From Corynebacterium choanae (lineage in GTDB: Bacteria; Actinomycetota; Actinomycetes; Mycobacteriales; Mycobacteriaceae): a DNA stretch of 64,000 bases. Position 1 is the stretch's first letter. Each line of letters starts with the position of its first letter. Below the pieces are notes generated by a model. It ran no database searches, had not been told where the DNA came from, and worked only from the letters and a program-made list of their open reading frames with translations. Below, in pieces: positions 1-8,440 of the stretch. The translations under genes were made by a program, and so were the position numbers. The stretch covers positions 2,666,001 through 2,730,000 of the forward strand of contig NZ_CP033896.1 of assembly GCF_003813965.1 (NCBI RefSeq), written 5' to 3'.

Positions 1-203
1 GGACTGTGGCTGATGCGATCAATATTCGGATGAATGGCATGTCGCATGCCAGTGAGATCATCAGCCTGATTGATGCCCATGGTTGGCGTGTCGGGGAGCA
101 TCCGGTGACGATTCTTTACACTGAATATTCCAAGAGTAAAGGCCAGTCGCTGATCAACGGTGTCAATATTTTGGCCGACGGCATTGTTGCCCGCCGGCTA
201 TAA
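1..203 (+). CDS. Glycosyltransferase family 2, C-terminal fragment
   Basis: Only the last ~66 residues are in the window; the frame is open from the left edge, so the gene begins upstream. The visible tail contains no catalytic motif. The call rests on context: the next gene is a DUF2304 membrane protein, and the GT2-DUF2304 pair matches Rv3631-Rv3632, opening the conserved block seen across the whole window. The segment near residue 40, reading TILYTEYSKSKGQSL, resembles the end of polyprenol-phosphate-sugar synthase-like GT2 enzymes. A full-length upstream sequence would settle it. Confidence 0.6.
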   Translation, partial: TVADAINIRMNGMSHASEIISLIDAHGWRVGEHPVTILYTEYSKSKGQSLINGVNILADGIVARRL

Positions 204-322
204 CAACCCCGGTGCGTCACCTGCTGCTGCCCCGGCGGTGGTAGACCTGGGCGCGGTTTCCCGGTTCGGTTGTTGTTGAAAGTTCACAGGATTTTTCGTT
301 CACACCAGTGGGGTGGGAGTTT

Positions 323-682
323 ATGGGACAGCTTGCGATTCAATTGTTGCTGCTGGCAGCGACCACAATGCTGGTGCTGTATTTTCTGTCGAATCGCCGC
401 AAAGCCCGGGCGAAAGCCGGGGTGAAGCTGGGATTTGTTGTCTTTGTCGTGGTGGCGTTGTGGGCAGTGATCCGCCCCGATGATTTGACGGTGGTGGCGC
501 GCCTGGTTGGTGTGCAGCGGGGCACTGATTTGCTGCTGTATGGGGTGACTGTGGCGTTTATGTTTACCACATTGTCTTCGTGGATCCGGTTCCGGGAACA
601 GGATTTACGCTACGCGCAGCTTGCCCGGGCAGTGGCGCTGCAAAACGCTATTACCCCGGATGAGCCGTATTCGATGCGCTAA
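323..682 (+). CDS. DUF2304 family small membrane protein
   Basis: A protein of about 120 residues with hydrophobic helices at roughly residues 4-22, 36-52 and 70-85, separated by short basic loops (SNRRKARAKAG). This is the usual size and layout of DUF2304 proteins, which travel with GT2 enzymes and are thought to be membrane partners of them. I chose ATG 323 because GGTGGGAG lies just upstream, although the spacing is short. A GTG at 308 in the same frame is the alternative. The function is inferred from family and neighbour only. Confidence 0.75.
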   Translation: MGQLAIQLLLLAATTMLVLYFLSNRRKARAKAGVKLGFVVFVVVALWAVIRPDDLTVVARLVGVQRGTDLLLYGVTVAFMFTTLSSWIRFREQDLRYAQLARAVALQNAITPDEPYSMR

Positions 683-977
683 ACCCGACCCGGCTGGCGG
701 CCATGGAACATTTGTGCCTGCCGTGGCCCCACAAGCACCACAGCTGCGCGCACAGCATTCTGTGATGATGTGCGCCGCCTGCGGCAGGGATTGTATCCAC
801 CAACAACAGCCGACCGATGGGGGTTGATGGTGGCCTCGCCATCGCCGGCCGGTAGGGTGGGGATCGTTCCCCGGTGTGATGCCGACCAGTGTTACTGCTG
901 TCCACCGGCGGCCGGTGGCGTGCTGCTACCGGGCCAGGGAATGCTACTGCTGATTTACCAAGGAGCCGTACGAAGCG

Positions 978-1880
978 ATGACGACCGAAGTTGAAGCTGC
1001 AACAACCACCAGTGAGGAAAGCAAACGCCCTGTGGGGGCGATCATCATTGCGGTGATCGCAGCGATTGTGGCATTAGGGATTTTCCTCGACGGAAGAATC
1101 CCCTTAACCCCCAGCTATGCGGCAACACCACTGGCTGATGGCACCTATGACGCCGAAATGTGGGGCCCACAAGCACCGCCCGCAACCGCGGAACAGATCA
1201 GCCTCTTGGCACGCCGCGACCCGACTGATCCCTTCGCATTAGGGGCAGTCGACGCACCAGTCGTACTCGTGGAATATTCCGATTTTGAATGCCCGTTCTG
1301 TGCAAACTGGGCAAACACCATTGAGCCGACGCTCATCGCCGACTATGTCAACACCGGCAAGCTGCGGATTGAATGGAATGATTTCCCTGTCAACGGTGCC
1401 GCCGCAGTCGCGGCAGCGAAAGCTGGCCGTGCTGCCGCTGAGCAGGGAAAGTTCAACGAGTTTAAAGCAGCACTCTATGCTGCCTCAGCCGATGTTTCCG
1501 GCCACCCCAACAACGACATTGACGACTTTGTTTCCTTCGCAGCGACCGCCGGTGTACCGGATTTGGCGAAGTTCCGGGAGGATGCCACCAGTGACAAATA
1601 CGATGATGCAGTAACTGCCGCCCGGAACTTTGCAATCATGATCGGAATCCAGGGCACCCCCACCTTCCTCATCGGAGACACGCCTTTTGGAAACACTGAT
1701 GATGTAGAAGCAGTAAAAGAAGTCATTGATGCCCAGCTGGCAGCGATCGAATCGGGTAAGAAAACCCCCACCGAGGTTGGGGACACTGATGGCCGCGACT
1801 ATCCGGAGCTGGTCGCCCCACCGGTGGCAGTCACCACCGAGGATGCCCCTGCTGATCAACCTGCTACCGAAGCCAAGTAG
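978..1880 (+). CDS. Membrane-anchored DsbA-family thiol oxidoreductase
   Basis: A 300-residue protein. A short cytoplasmic N-terminus is followed by one membrane helix (about residues 20-37, GAIIIAVIAAIVALGIFL) and an extracytoplasmic thioredoxin-fold domain of the DsbA/DSBA_Thioredox type. The active site is CPFC in the context YSDFECPFCANW (about residues 105-108), and the cis-proline loop is GTPTFLIG near residue 226. This fits a protein that makes or shuffles disulfides in exported proteins. The tail after residue ~255 is acidic and Ala/Pro-rich and probably disordered. AAGGAG lies about 13 bases upstream of ATG 978. A hairpin terminator follows at 1978-2009. Confidence 0.9.
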   Translation: MTTEVEAATTTSEESKRPVGAIIIAVIAAIVALGIFLDGRIPLTPSYAATPLADGTYDAEMWGPQAPPATAEQISLLARRDPTDPFALGAVDAPVVLVEYSDFECPFCANWANTIEPTLIADYVNTGKLRIEWNDFPVNGAAAVAAAKAGRAAAEQGKFNEFKAALYAASADVSGHPNNDIDDFVSFAATAGVPDLAKFREDATSDKYDDAVTAARNFAIMIGIQGTPTFLIGDTPFGNTDDVEAVKEVIDAQLAAIESGKKTPTEVGDTDGRDYPELVAPPVAVTTEDAPADQPATEAK

Positions 1881-1977
1881 CACCGAAAAGTTGGCAGCAA
1901 ACACCAACCAGCAAGGCATAAACAACTGCAGGTAACAGTCCTGCCCGGTAACCCACACCCCACGGCGACGATGATGG

Positions 1978-2016
1978 CACCCCACGCCACCCGTCCAACC
2001 CGTGGGGTGTTTGTTG
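1978..2016 (+). terminator. Hairpin terminator after the DsbA-like gene
   Basis: The arms CACCCCACG (1978-1986) and CGTGGGGTG (2001-2009) are perfectly complementary with a 14-base loop and are followed by TTTGTTGT. A longer alternative pairing uses 1955-1965 with 2000-2010. Confidence 0.6.
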
Positions 2017-2100
2017 TGGGATAGCCGCGACCCACCGCAAAGCTGGAACTGTGCACACCCGGTAGCCACCAGCCGACGAGGGAAACTGATCCACGCAACC

Positions 2101-2469
2101 CAAAACGCCAGCAACAGTATGTGTCAGTGCAAATTGCACCACTTTGCACCCCCTCTGACCTGCGAAAACACCACCCCCATTTGAGATACCCACCCGCATT
2201 ATCCCGTCCCGCCCACCTTTACGGGAACCTAAGACATGCCGGCTAAGCCCCCAACAATGCACGCATCATCATCACCTCTTCCCCACCCGGCAACGCCATC
2301 AACCGGGCGCGACCCCCATCGCCAATACGACATCCAAACCCCAATACGAACCAACCCGTTGACACCAAACAACCAACGCAGCAGCGCGCAACCAAGGGCC
2401 ACCAACCAACTAGGGTGGGCAGCCCTAGTCAACCCCCGCCAGCCTGGAAGTAAGCACCGCCCATCACAC
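2101..2469. repeat. Tandem ~365-bp repeat, unit 1 (core copy 1)
   Basis: A 369-base unit starting CAAAACGCCAGCAACAG. Its first ~110 bases are the conserved core, with the palindrome GTGCAAATTGCAC at about 2127-2139. The remainder includes an A/C-rich stretch and a small hairpin CTAGGG/CCCTAG around 2411-2429. Unit 2 follows directly with the same order of segments and scattered substitutions. Confidence 0.85.
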
Positions 2470-2833
2470 CAAAACGCCAGCAACAGTATGTGTCAGTGCA
2501 ATTTGCACCACTTTGCACCCCCTCTGAACTGCGAAAACACCAACCCAATTTGAGATACCTACCCGCATTATTCCGTCCTGCCCACCTTTACGGAAACCAC
2601 CGACATGCCAGCTAGGGCCCCAACAAAGCACGCATCAAAATCACCACTTCCCCACCCGGCAACGCCATCAACCGGGCGCGACCCCTCGCCAATACGACAC
2701 CCACACCCCAACACGAACCAACCCGTTGACACGAAACAACCAACGCAGCAGCGCCCAACCAGAAGCCACCAACCAATCAAGATGGGCAGCCCCAGTTGGC
2801 CCCCAGCCTAAAAGTAAACACCGCCCATCACAC
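2470..2833. repeat. Tandem ~365-bp repeat, unit 2 (core copy 2)
   Basis: A 364-base unit collinear with unit 1 from CAAAACGCC to the A/C-rich end. The core palindrome here is GTGCAATTTGCAC, with only the central base changed. The hairpin near the end of unit 1 has decayed in this unit. Confidence 0.85.
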
Positions 2834-2988
2834 CAAAACGCCAGCAACAGTATGTGTCCGTGCAATTTGCACCACTTTGCACCGCCGCTGACCTGCGAAA
2901 ACACCACCCCCATTTGAGATAACCACCCGCATTATCCCATCCTACCCACCTTTTCGGGAATCTAAGACATGCCGACTAAGCCCCCAAC
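2834..2988. repeat. Tandem repeat, partial unit 3 (core copy 3)
   Basis: The first ~155 bases match units 1 and 2, through GACATGCCGACTAAG and CCCCCAAC. After that the sequence diverges completely. The core palindrome is GTGCAATTTGCAC. Confidence 0.8.
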
Positions 2989-3174
2989 TTTCACCTTTGA
3001 CCCCTCCACTGGGTCCGACTTCCATACCCAAAAAAACGCCATATCCGAGCAAGCCGGGCGCGCCAATCTCCGCAATCTTGGTGCAGCCGGAATGACCACT
3101 AGCCGATGAGCTTGTGTCACCGCCACCTCCTCCTAAAACATCAGCGCCGGATCGCCGCCAAACGCATCAAATCG

Positions 3175-3270
3175 GCAGCAAAAGTATGTGTCCGTGCAAT
3201 TTGCACCACTTTACACCCCCTCTGAACTGCGGAAACACCACCCAAATTTGAGATAATCACCCTTATTATC
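3175..3270. repeat. Repeat core, copy 4 (isolated)
   Basis: About 95 bases matching the core only, from AGTATGTGTCCGTGCAATTT to the TTTGAGATAATCACC and ATTATC blocks. The flanks are unrelated to the 365-bp unit. The core is therefore a separate entity from the tandem unit. Confidence 0.8.
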
Positions 3271-3466
3271 TTGTTATGCCAACTTCACAGCCACCCGCTG
3301 AATACGCCCTGAAATCAGCCCGCCCCGCGCCCAATAGCAGTCAATCCGGGGGTATATAAAACCTGCCCGGCAGAACACGGTCAACAATCCCCCACCAGCC
3401 GGATGCCGCGACCGCAGTGGACCTGTTTTGAGTCACAGAACGAACCAGCGCTGCACGGAAAATGGT

Positions 3467-3560
3467 TGCAAAGTATGTGTCGGTGCAAATTGCACCACTT
3501 CGCACCCCCTCTGACCTGCGAAAACAATACCCCCTTTTGTGATAGATACCCGCATTATTC
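3467..3560. repeat. Repeat core, copy 5 (isolated)
   Basis: About 94 bases matching the core, with palindrome GTGCAAATTGCAC as in copy 1. The downstream block reads TTTTGTGATAGATACC then GCATTATTCC. The flanks are unrelated to the other copies. Confidence 0.8.
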
Positions 3561-3829
3561 CCTTAATTAGGCAACCGCGACAACTGTTACATACCAGTTC
3601 AGCGGCCAACACCAAACCCCTCGCACCCGGATCAACACCAAGCAACCCACCCAGTGAAAAGCTGGTGAGGGGCAACCGATATCCGGCACCCCCGAATGGC
3701 AGCCGCTGGGGAACTTGGTACCTCCCCACCGCCGAAAGAACACACTTAAACCACCGAAGCTGTGCCGTGGTTTACGGGCTAGATCAACCAGGCAATCGGA
3801 TGCGCCGAGCGGGCTTGTTTATCAAATCA

Positions 3830-3900
3830 CAACACCGGCTGTGGGAGCTATGACCACTGCAGCAAGTCCTTGCCACAGCAGCACCCCACAGCCGGTGTTG
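3830..3900 (-). terminator. Long hairpin after the NhaC-type gene
   Basis: A perfect 16-base inverted repeat, CAACACCGGCTGTGGG (3830-3845) with its complement at 3885-3900, and a 39-base loop. It sits 25 bases beyond the stop codon of the minus-strand antiporter gene. No clear T-run follows, so factor-independent termination is likely but not certain. Confidence 0.55.
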
Positions 3901-3925
3901 CGCTTCAATCAGTTACCCAAAACTC

Positions 3926-5551
3926 TTAGACGGCGCTCACATCGCCGGTCACGACCGTGCCCCGAGCAACCTCTTCCTCATAGACCTTTTCCAGGGAAGT
4001 GGTCATCCGGGAAGCAACAAACGCAAACGCCACTAATCCGGCGATCGTGGCTACCAGCCCAGCCACAGAGCTTCCACTGAGTGCCAACACAATGTAGCCG
4101 ATGAGTGCTGCGCCGCCGCCGATCAATGCGTATGGCAGCTGGGTGGCAACGTGCACAATGTGAGAACAGCCGGCACCGGTCGACAACAAAATTGTGGTGT
4201 CAGAGATCGGTGAACAGTGATCACCAAGCACAGCACCAGCCAATACGGCACCGATAGCCGGAACGAGATGGTCAGGAGCCTGCAATGCCACCATTACCTC
4301 ACCGGCGATTGGGATCAGCAGCCCGAAAGAACCCCACGAGGTGCCAGTGGAAAACGCCATAAACCCGGCGATGAGGAACATCAACGGAATCAGCCAGTTC
4401 ACGCTCACATTCGCACCAGTGACCAGGCCTGCTAAATATTCGCCAGTGCCAAGCTCCCCGATGAGTGTGCCCAATGTCCAGGCAAGCAACAAAATAGCGA
4501 TGGCCGGCACCATCGACTTGGCGCCGTCTAGTGAGCCTTTCACCATCACTTGGCTGGTAAATTCCGGGTTGGCTTTCGTCGCCGCCAAATAGCACACCAC
4601 AGCGGCGATAAATCCGGCCGTACCACCGATAATGAGCGATTCGTTGACAAGCGTATTGGCGAACACGTCGAGCAGCGACCAGGAGTCGCCGGTAATCCCG
4701 CCGGTGATAATCATCGAGCCGATCACGCCCACAACGAGCACAATAAACGGAATGATCAACGCCCGAATCTGACCCGGATTATGCACGGGCAGATCTTCGC
4801 TCAACTCCCCGGGAATATCATCGTCCGCTGAGAACGTCTCCCCTTTGGCAACAGCCCGGTGTTCCTCGCGACGCATCGCCCCTAGATCAAGATGGAAGAA
4901 CACCACCAGCAGCACCAAGACGACCGCCCCGATCGCATAATAGTTTGTTGCCGCCGCCCCGAGGAATGCTTGCATCGGGCTGCCGGTGTAGGCGGACGCC
5001 ACAACCACTGGGGCAAGGAGGCCAATAATGGATGCACCCCATGACGAGAATGGTGCAAGTACCGCAATCGGCGCCGAAGTCGAGTCGATAATATAGGCGA
5101 GTTTCGCACGAGCTACCCGATATTTGTCGGTGACAGGTTTCGCGATCTGACCGACGGCAAGTGCATTGAAATAGTCATCGATAAAGATGGCAATCCCCAG
5201 CAGCACTGCCAGGGTTTGGGCGCCGCGCCGGCCAGTGATTTTCTGTGCCGCCCACTGGGAGAACGCAGCAGAACCGCCACTCATCAGAATCAGGGCTGTG
5301 ATCGCACCGAGGAGCAGCAGGAAGATGATGATGTACAGCGAGCCGGTGTTGATCGCACCGTCTTGGTAAAAATTGCCGGCGAACGCCACCCAAATATTGC
5401 TCAGCGATGCGACCGGGGCAAAGTTTGCCAGCAGAAAACCCGCCACCACAATGCCCAGCCCGAGGCTGAGCAGCACCTTGCGGGTTAAGATCGCCAAGGT
5501 AATCGCCAGAATTGGCGGCAGAATCGTCAACACTGGATAGTGCTCGACCAT
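3926..5551 (-). CDS. NhaC-family Na+/H+ antiporter-like membrane protein
   Basis: A 541-residue protein with 12 or more hydrophobic helices and the Na+/H+ antiporter NhaC-type fold. Characteristic stretches are FIDDYFNALAVGQIAKPVTD in the first half, followed by a conserved STSAPIAVLAPFSSWG, and GDHCSPISDTTILLSTGA in the second half. Members exchange Na+ or amino acids and amines for protons across the cytoplasmic membrane; the substrate is not readable here. AAGGAGT precedes the ATG at 5551 with good spacing. The gene stands alone and ends in a hairpin. Confidence 0.88.
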   Translation of the reverse strand: MVEHYPVLTILPPILAITLAILTRKVLLSLGLGIVVAGFLLANFAPVASLSNIWVAFAGNFYQDGAINTGSLYIIIFLLLLGAITALILMSGGSAAFSQWAAQKITGRRGAQTLAVLLGIAIFIDDYFNALAVGQIAKPVTDKYRVARAKLAYIIDSTSAPIAVLAPFSSWGASIIGLLAPVVVASAYTGSPMQAFLGAAATNYYAIGAVVLVLLVVFFHLDLGAMRREEHRAVAKGETFSADDDIPGELSEDLPVHNPGQIRALIIPFIVLVVGVIGSMIITGGITGDSWSLLDVFANTLVNESLIIGGTAGFIAAVVCYLAATKANPEFTSQVMVKGSLDGAKSMVPAIAILLLAWTLGTLIGELGTGEYLAGLVTGANVSVNWLIPLMFLIAGFMAFSTGTSWGSFGLLIPIAGEVMVALQAPDHLVPAIGAVLAGAVLGDHCSPISDTTILLSTGAGCSHIVHVATQLPYALIGGGAALIGYIVLALSGSSVAGLVATIAGLVAFAFVASRMTTSLEKVYEEEVARGTVVTGDVSAV

Positions 5552-6086
5552 CGAGACTCCTTATTCATCTTCACAGTTTGTTACTTCACCAGTCGCACAG
5601 GTATCCGGTGCCCACCAAGGGAACGTGCAGCTTGCGGCCATTGCCGAACAATCACCGCCCTTTTTGCCCGCTGGTAGCTGTGCAACATCCCTTCACAGAC
5701 GGCAAGTCCTGCGTCGCCGCACGCGACACTGCCTCTTCGCGAAGGTCATACGATACTGCACAGATCGTACCGGGCATCACCGAAGATGTATATTTACTTA
5801 AAAAGGGTGAAGAATTGGTTTACTGGCCGGGGGCTTTATTGCGGCGGCACAGTTCAGCAGAAAACCGAACCAGCAGTCAGCGACAGTGTTGTCTGCGAAT
5901 CCGCTATCCATACCGTGGCTCGCGCACTGAGCGACCCTCACAACGTCACCGGAACCGTCTGACTGTGCACAGTGGGGTATTGGTTCCCGGCGCGCCTATC
6001 ATCCCTGCACTAGAGCGACATGCCGAACCTGGGAAACACTGCGTACCAAATTCGGTGTGGCTGCCGCTTGGGGCTTGCGTTGTGGG
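5552..6086. other. Intergenic region, no gene seen
   Basis: About 535 bases between the start of the antiporter gene and the stop of the MFS gene, both on the minus strand. A plus-strand frame crosses it but has no recognisable domain and overlaps the antiporter start. The antiporter promoter should lie at its left edge. Confidence 0.6.
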
Positions 6087-7298
6087 TTATTTGTTGTTGG
6101 GTTGTTTGGTGACGATGAGGATGGCCACCATTGAGGCTACGGCGACGACACAGCCCACGCCAAGCATGACTGGGTAGGGGAAATAGATGCCGAGTTTTGT
6201 TAATACTGCCGGAAACAGCATGCCGGTGTAGGTGAGACAGTAGAAAATGCCGGTGAGTGCTGCGAGTTCGTCCGCCGGGGCGATACGCTGGACGAAACTT
6301 AAACCCGTAAACAGGCACACGCCGTAGGAGAGACCTAGGACGATGCTGGTGAGGGCATGCAGTCCGATCATTGGGGTGACTGATGCGTAGGCCGATAAGG
6401 CCATGCCGATGGTTACTAGGGTGAGTGCGATGAGCGGTCCGCGGCGGAGCCCGTCGCCGATGACTTGGGGGCCGATTTGTTGAATGGCGAATCCGGTGCC
6501 GAGGGTGAGTGCGGTTGCGATCGCAGTGTAGGCGATGGGGAATTCGACATGTTCTTGCATGCGGGCGGGCAGGATGGCGTTGGCGGTAAACGCTGCCCCG
6601 AATACCCATGGTGCTAGTGGGGCGACGATAAATGCGAAGGTGCGGTGGAACACGGTGCGGGTGGCCAGGTCGGCAAGAATGGAGCCGTTGCCGTGCAGGC
6701 GGGCGGTTTCGGGGATGTGGCGCATCTGTACGATCCACAGCACAGACAGTATCCAGTGCAGCACGAATGGGGTTTTCCCCGGATATGGCCCCCATTGGGC
6801 GAGGAGTCCGGCGGCCAGCGGCCCCATGGCGAATCCGGCGGTCAACGCCATGGCTGCCCGTTTCGCCCCGGCACTGGGGGCAACCCCTGGTTCAAAGGTT
6901 GGGGTGGACAGTTCTTTGATCCATGATCCGCCGGCGGTCATGGCCATGCCGACTGCTAAACCGGAGAGCATTCTGCCGACTGTCATCAGCAGTGCCGAGT
7001 GTTCCCCGAGGAAGATTGCGAGCGACCCGGCCATCGCGACTAGGGGCGCGGGCATCATCACTGCCCGCCGGCCGTAGCGGTCGGAGGTAGGTCCTGCCCC
7101 GAGCAGCCCGCAGGCCACCCCGCAGGCGTAGCTGACCAGCATAAGGTCGACGAAAAAGTCGCTAAAGTCGCCGCTTTGCCGGTAGAGCACTAGCAGTGGG
7201 GTGAATTCGTTGCCGCCCCATGCGGCGGTAAACATTGCCAGCGCAATCGGCAGCCAAAGATGGTTGCCGGTGGTCGCGGTGTGGGGGGCAGCAGTCAC
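6087..7298 (-). CDS. Major facilitator superfamily transporter
   Basis: A 403-residue polytopic protein with 12 predicted helices in two six-helix halves. The loop between helices 2 and 3 carries the MFS signature-like GPTSDRYGRRAVM. The segment LSGLAVGMAMTAGGSWIKEL is typical of helix 4. Family members are drug or metabolite exporters or importers; no substrate can be named. I chose the GTG at 7298 because GGAGGAAAGGAA lies upstream; an in-frame start at 7337 would place that ribosome site inside the gene. Confidence 0.85.
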   Translation of the reverse strand: MTAAPHTATTGNHLWLPIALAMFTAAWGGNEFTPLLVLYRQSGDFSDFFVDLMLVSYACGVACGLLGAGPTSDRYGRRAVMMPAPLVAMAGSLAIFLGEHSALLMTVGRMLSGLAVGMAMTAGGSWIKELSTPTFEPGVAPSAGAKRAAMALTAGFAMGPLAAGLLAQWGPYPGKTPFVLHWILSVLWIVQMRHIPETARLHGNGSILADLATRTVFHRTFAFIVAPLAPWVFGAAFTANAILPARMQEHVEFPIAYTAIATALTLGTGFAIQQIGPQVIGDGLRRGPLIALTLVTIGMALSAYASVTPMIGLHALTSIVLGLSYGVCLFTGLSFVQRIAPADELAALTGIFYCLTYTGMLFPAVLTKLGIYFPYPVMLGVGCVVAVASMVAILIVTKQPNNK

Positions 7299-7666
7299 CC
7301 TGCACGGTTCCTTTCCTCCAGGTGGGTACCACAGCACTTGGGTTTTCGATTCGGTAATCCACCGCTGGGGGACTGTCGCGCTCGATGGTGACAGTCACGT
7401 TCGGACGGGTGGGTACGGTGCAGTGGGCACATCGTGGTGTGTGCAGATTGTGCGAAAGAGTGTAGTGCACACTCCCCTGGTCTGCGGGATAGTTCGCCTG
7501 CCCACTGTGGTGTTTTTCTTGCTTTCCTCCCCAAGATGGAGGGAATATGCGTATGGTTTCCATCCTCCTGCGGGGAAGATGCAGCGGTCGCATCTGCCCT
7601 ATCTCACGGCGCGGCGTGCAGGGGAGCCGAATCAGCGGGTTGCCGCGCCCACCAGCACTGGGATGG
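7299..7666. other. Intergenic region, no gene seen
   Basis: About 370 bases between two minus-strand genes. I see only low-quality frames on both strands and no strong hairpin. It presumably carries the promoter of the MFS gene. Confidence 0.5.
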
Positions 7667-8314
7667 TTACAAGCTGTGTGCTGGCACAAACTCTACAAAG
7701 ACAGCACTGCAGATATCTTCTTCGTCATAGCCCACCAGGCAGGGATAACACCCATCCCCAAATCCGCTGGTGGTGAGCACCATCGTCGCGGTGTCGGCGG
7801 TATTCGGCACCGTCCAACGCAACCAGTCGCCATAGCTGCTGTGCATCCGCGGCTGGGTTACAGCCTGGTGCCGAAGCGGCTCCGCAAATAGCTCGTCGTA
7901 GCGGTGAAAAGTGGGCGACGACGCTTGCAACCGTTCACAGTGCGCAAGATAGTGCCGCAGGGTTGCCGCATCCGCCAGAGCCGCCATTCCCGCATCGACG
8001 CAGCAGGATATCGACTCGAAGGTGTGTCCATCCGCCGTGCCCCGGGCAGGGGCAAGGCGGATAATAGGCCTGGGCGTGATCGTCACTTTCGCGGCAAGAT
8101 AACAAGGATCATCAGGAACACCACTCACCGCCAACGTGACCGGATATGTCCCAACAGGCACCGTGATACCAGGAACAGCAGCACGATCACGCACCACCAT
8201 CGGATCAAAGACCATCAACGACCCGCTTGGACAGGGCAACAATCCTGCATCGACAAGCGTGACAGGTTGCGGCAATGTTTCCGGTGCTGCAAAAACTGTG
8301 GCGACAGAATGCAT
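7667..8314 (-). CDS. DUF4241 domain protein
   Basis: A soluble protein of 215 residues. The C-terminal part carries the DUF4241 hallmark: the motif TSGFGDGCYPCLVGYDEED, then a beta strand AVFVEFV. The N-terminal half alternates beta strands with Pro- and Gly-rich turns, and there is no signal peptide. The family's function is not established; some members sit in toxin-immunity loci, but no toxin gene is adjacent here. ATG 8314 is chosen because GGGAG lies four bases upstream; a TTG at 8335 is the alternative. The dctA-type gene ends about 125 bases upstream on the same strand. Confidence 0.7.
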   Translation of the reverse strand: MHSVATVFAAPETLPQPVTLVDAGLLPCPSGSLMVFDPMVVRDRAAVPGITVPVGTYPVTLAVSGVPDDPCYLAAKVTITPRPIIRLAPARGTADGHTFESISCCVDAGMAALADAATLRHYLAHCERLQASSPTFHRYDELFAEPLRHQAVTQPRMHSSYGDWLRWTVPNTADTATMVLTTSGFGDGCYPCLVGYDEEDICSAVFVEFVPAHSL

Positions 8315-8440
8315 AACGCTCCCAAACTCGTGCAAGCAGTGCTGGACACGGCAAGCCTAGGCCGATCAAACCGCCCCGGCTACCGTGCACGCGAGAACAT
8401 CACTCCAGCACACGACGTGGACTGCTGCATCAACCACCTG

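Larger units (their letters stand above)
2017..3829. other. Gene-free A/C-rich region holding the repeat array
   Basis: About 1.8 kb without a credible gene. Short frames exist on both strands, but they share no start, stop or domain and differ between repeat copies. The top strand is strongly A/C-rich over long stretches. The region holds five copies of a repeat core (listed separately) and, near its right end, an inverted repeat TAAACCAC (3747-3754) / GTGGTTTA (3767-3774). Confidence 0.7.

Noticed and set aside
1485..2114. 209-codon minus-strand frame across the end of the DsbA-like gene
   Set aside because: It lies mostly antisense to a well-supported gene and runs into the repeat region; the translation is Trp/Gly/Cys-rich and unlike any protein.
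2119..2184. A 21-residue peptide (MCQCKLHHFAPPL...) repeated in the repeat cores
   Set aside because: The start and frame recur only because the copies are related. Substitutions change residues freely, copy 5 loses the stop, and no ribosome site precedes it.
2101..3560. CRISPR-like array
   Set aside because: Repeat cores are ~95 bases, spacing is 290-370 bases, the intervening sequences of units 1 and 2 are homologous to each other, and no cas gene is present.
5512..6177. 221-codon plus-strand frame between the antiporter and MFS genes
   Set aside because: It overlaps the antiporter start on the opposite strand, has no recognisable domain, and its composition (Arg, Ser, Pro-rich) is that of a chance frame in GC-rich DNA.
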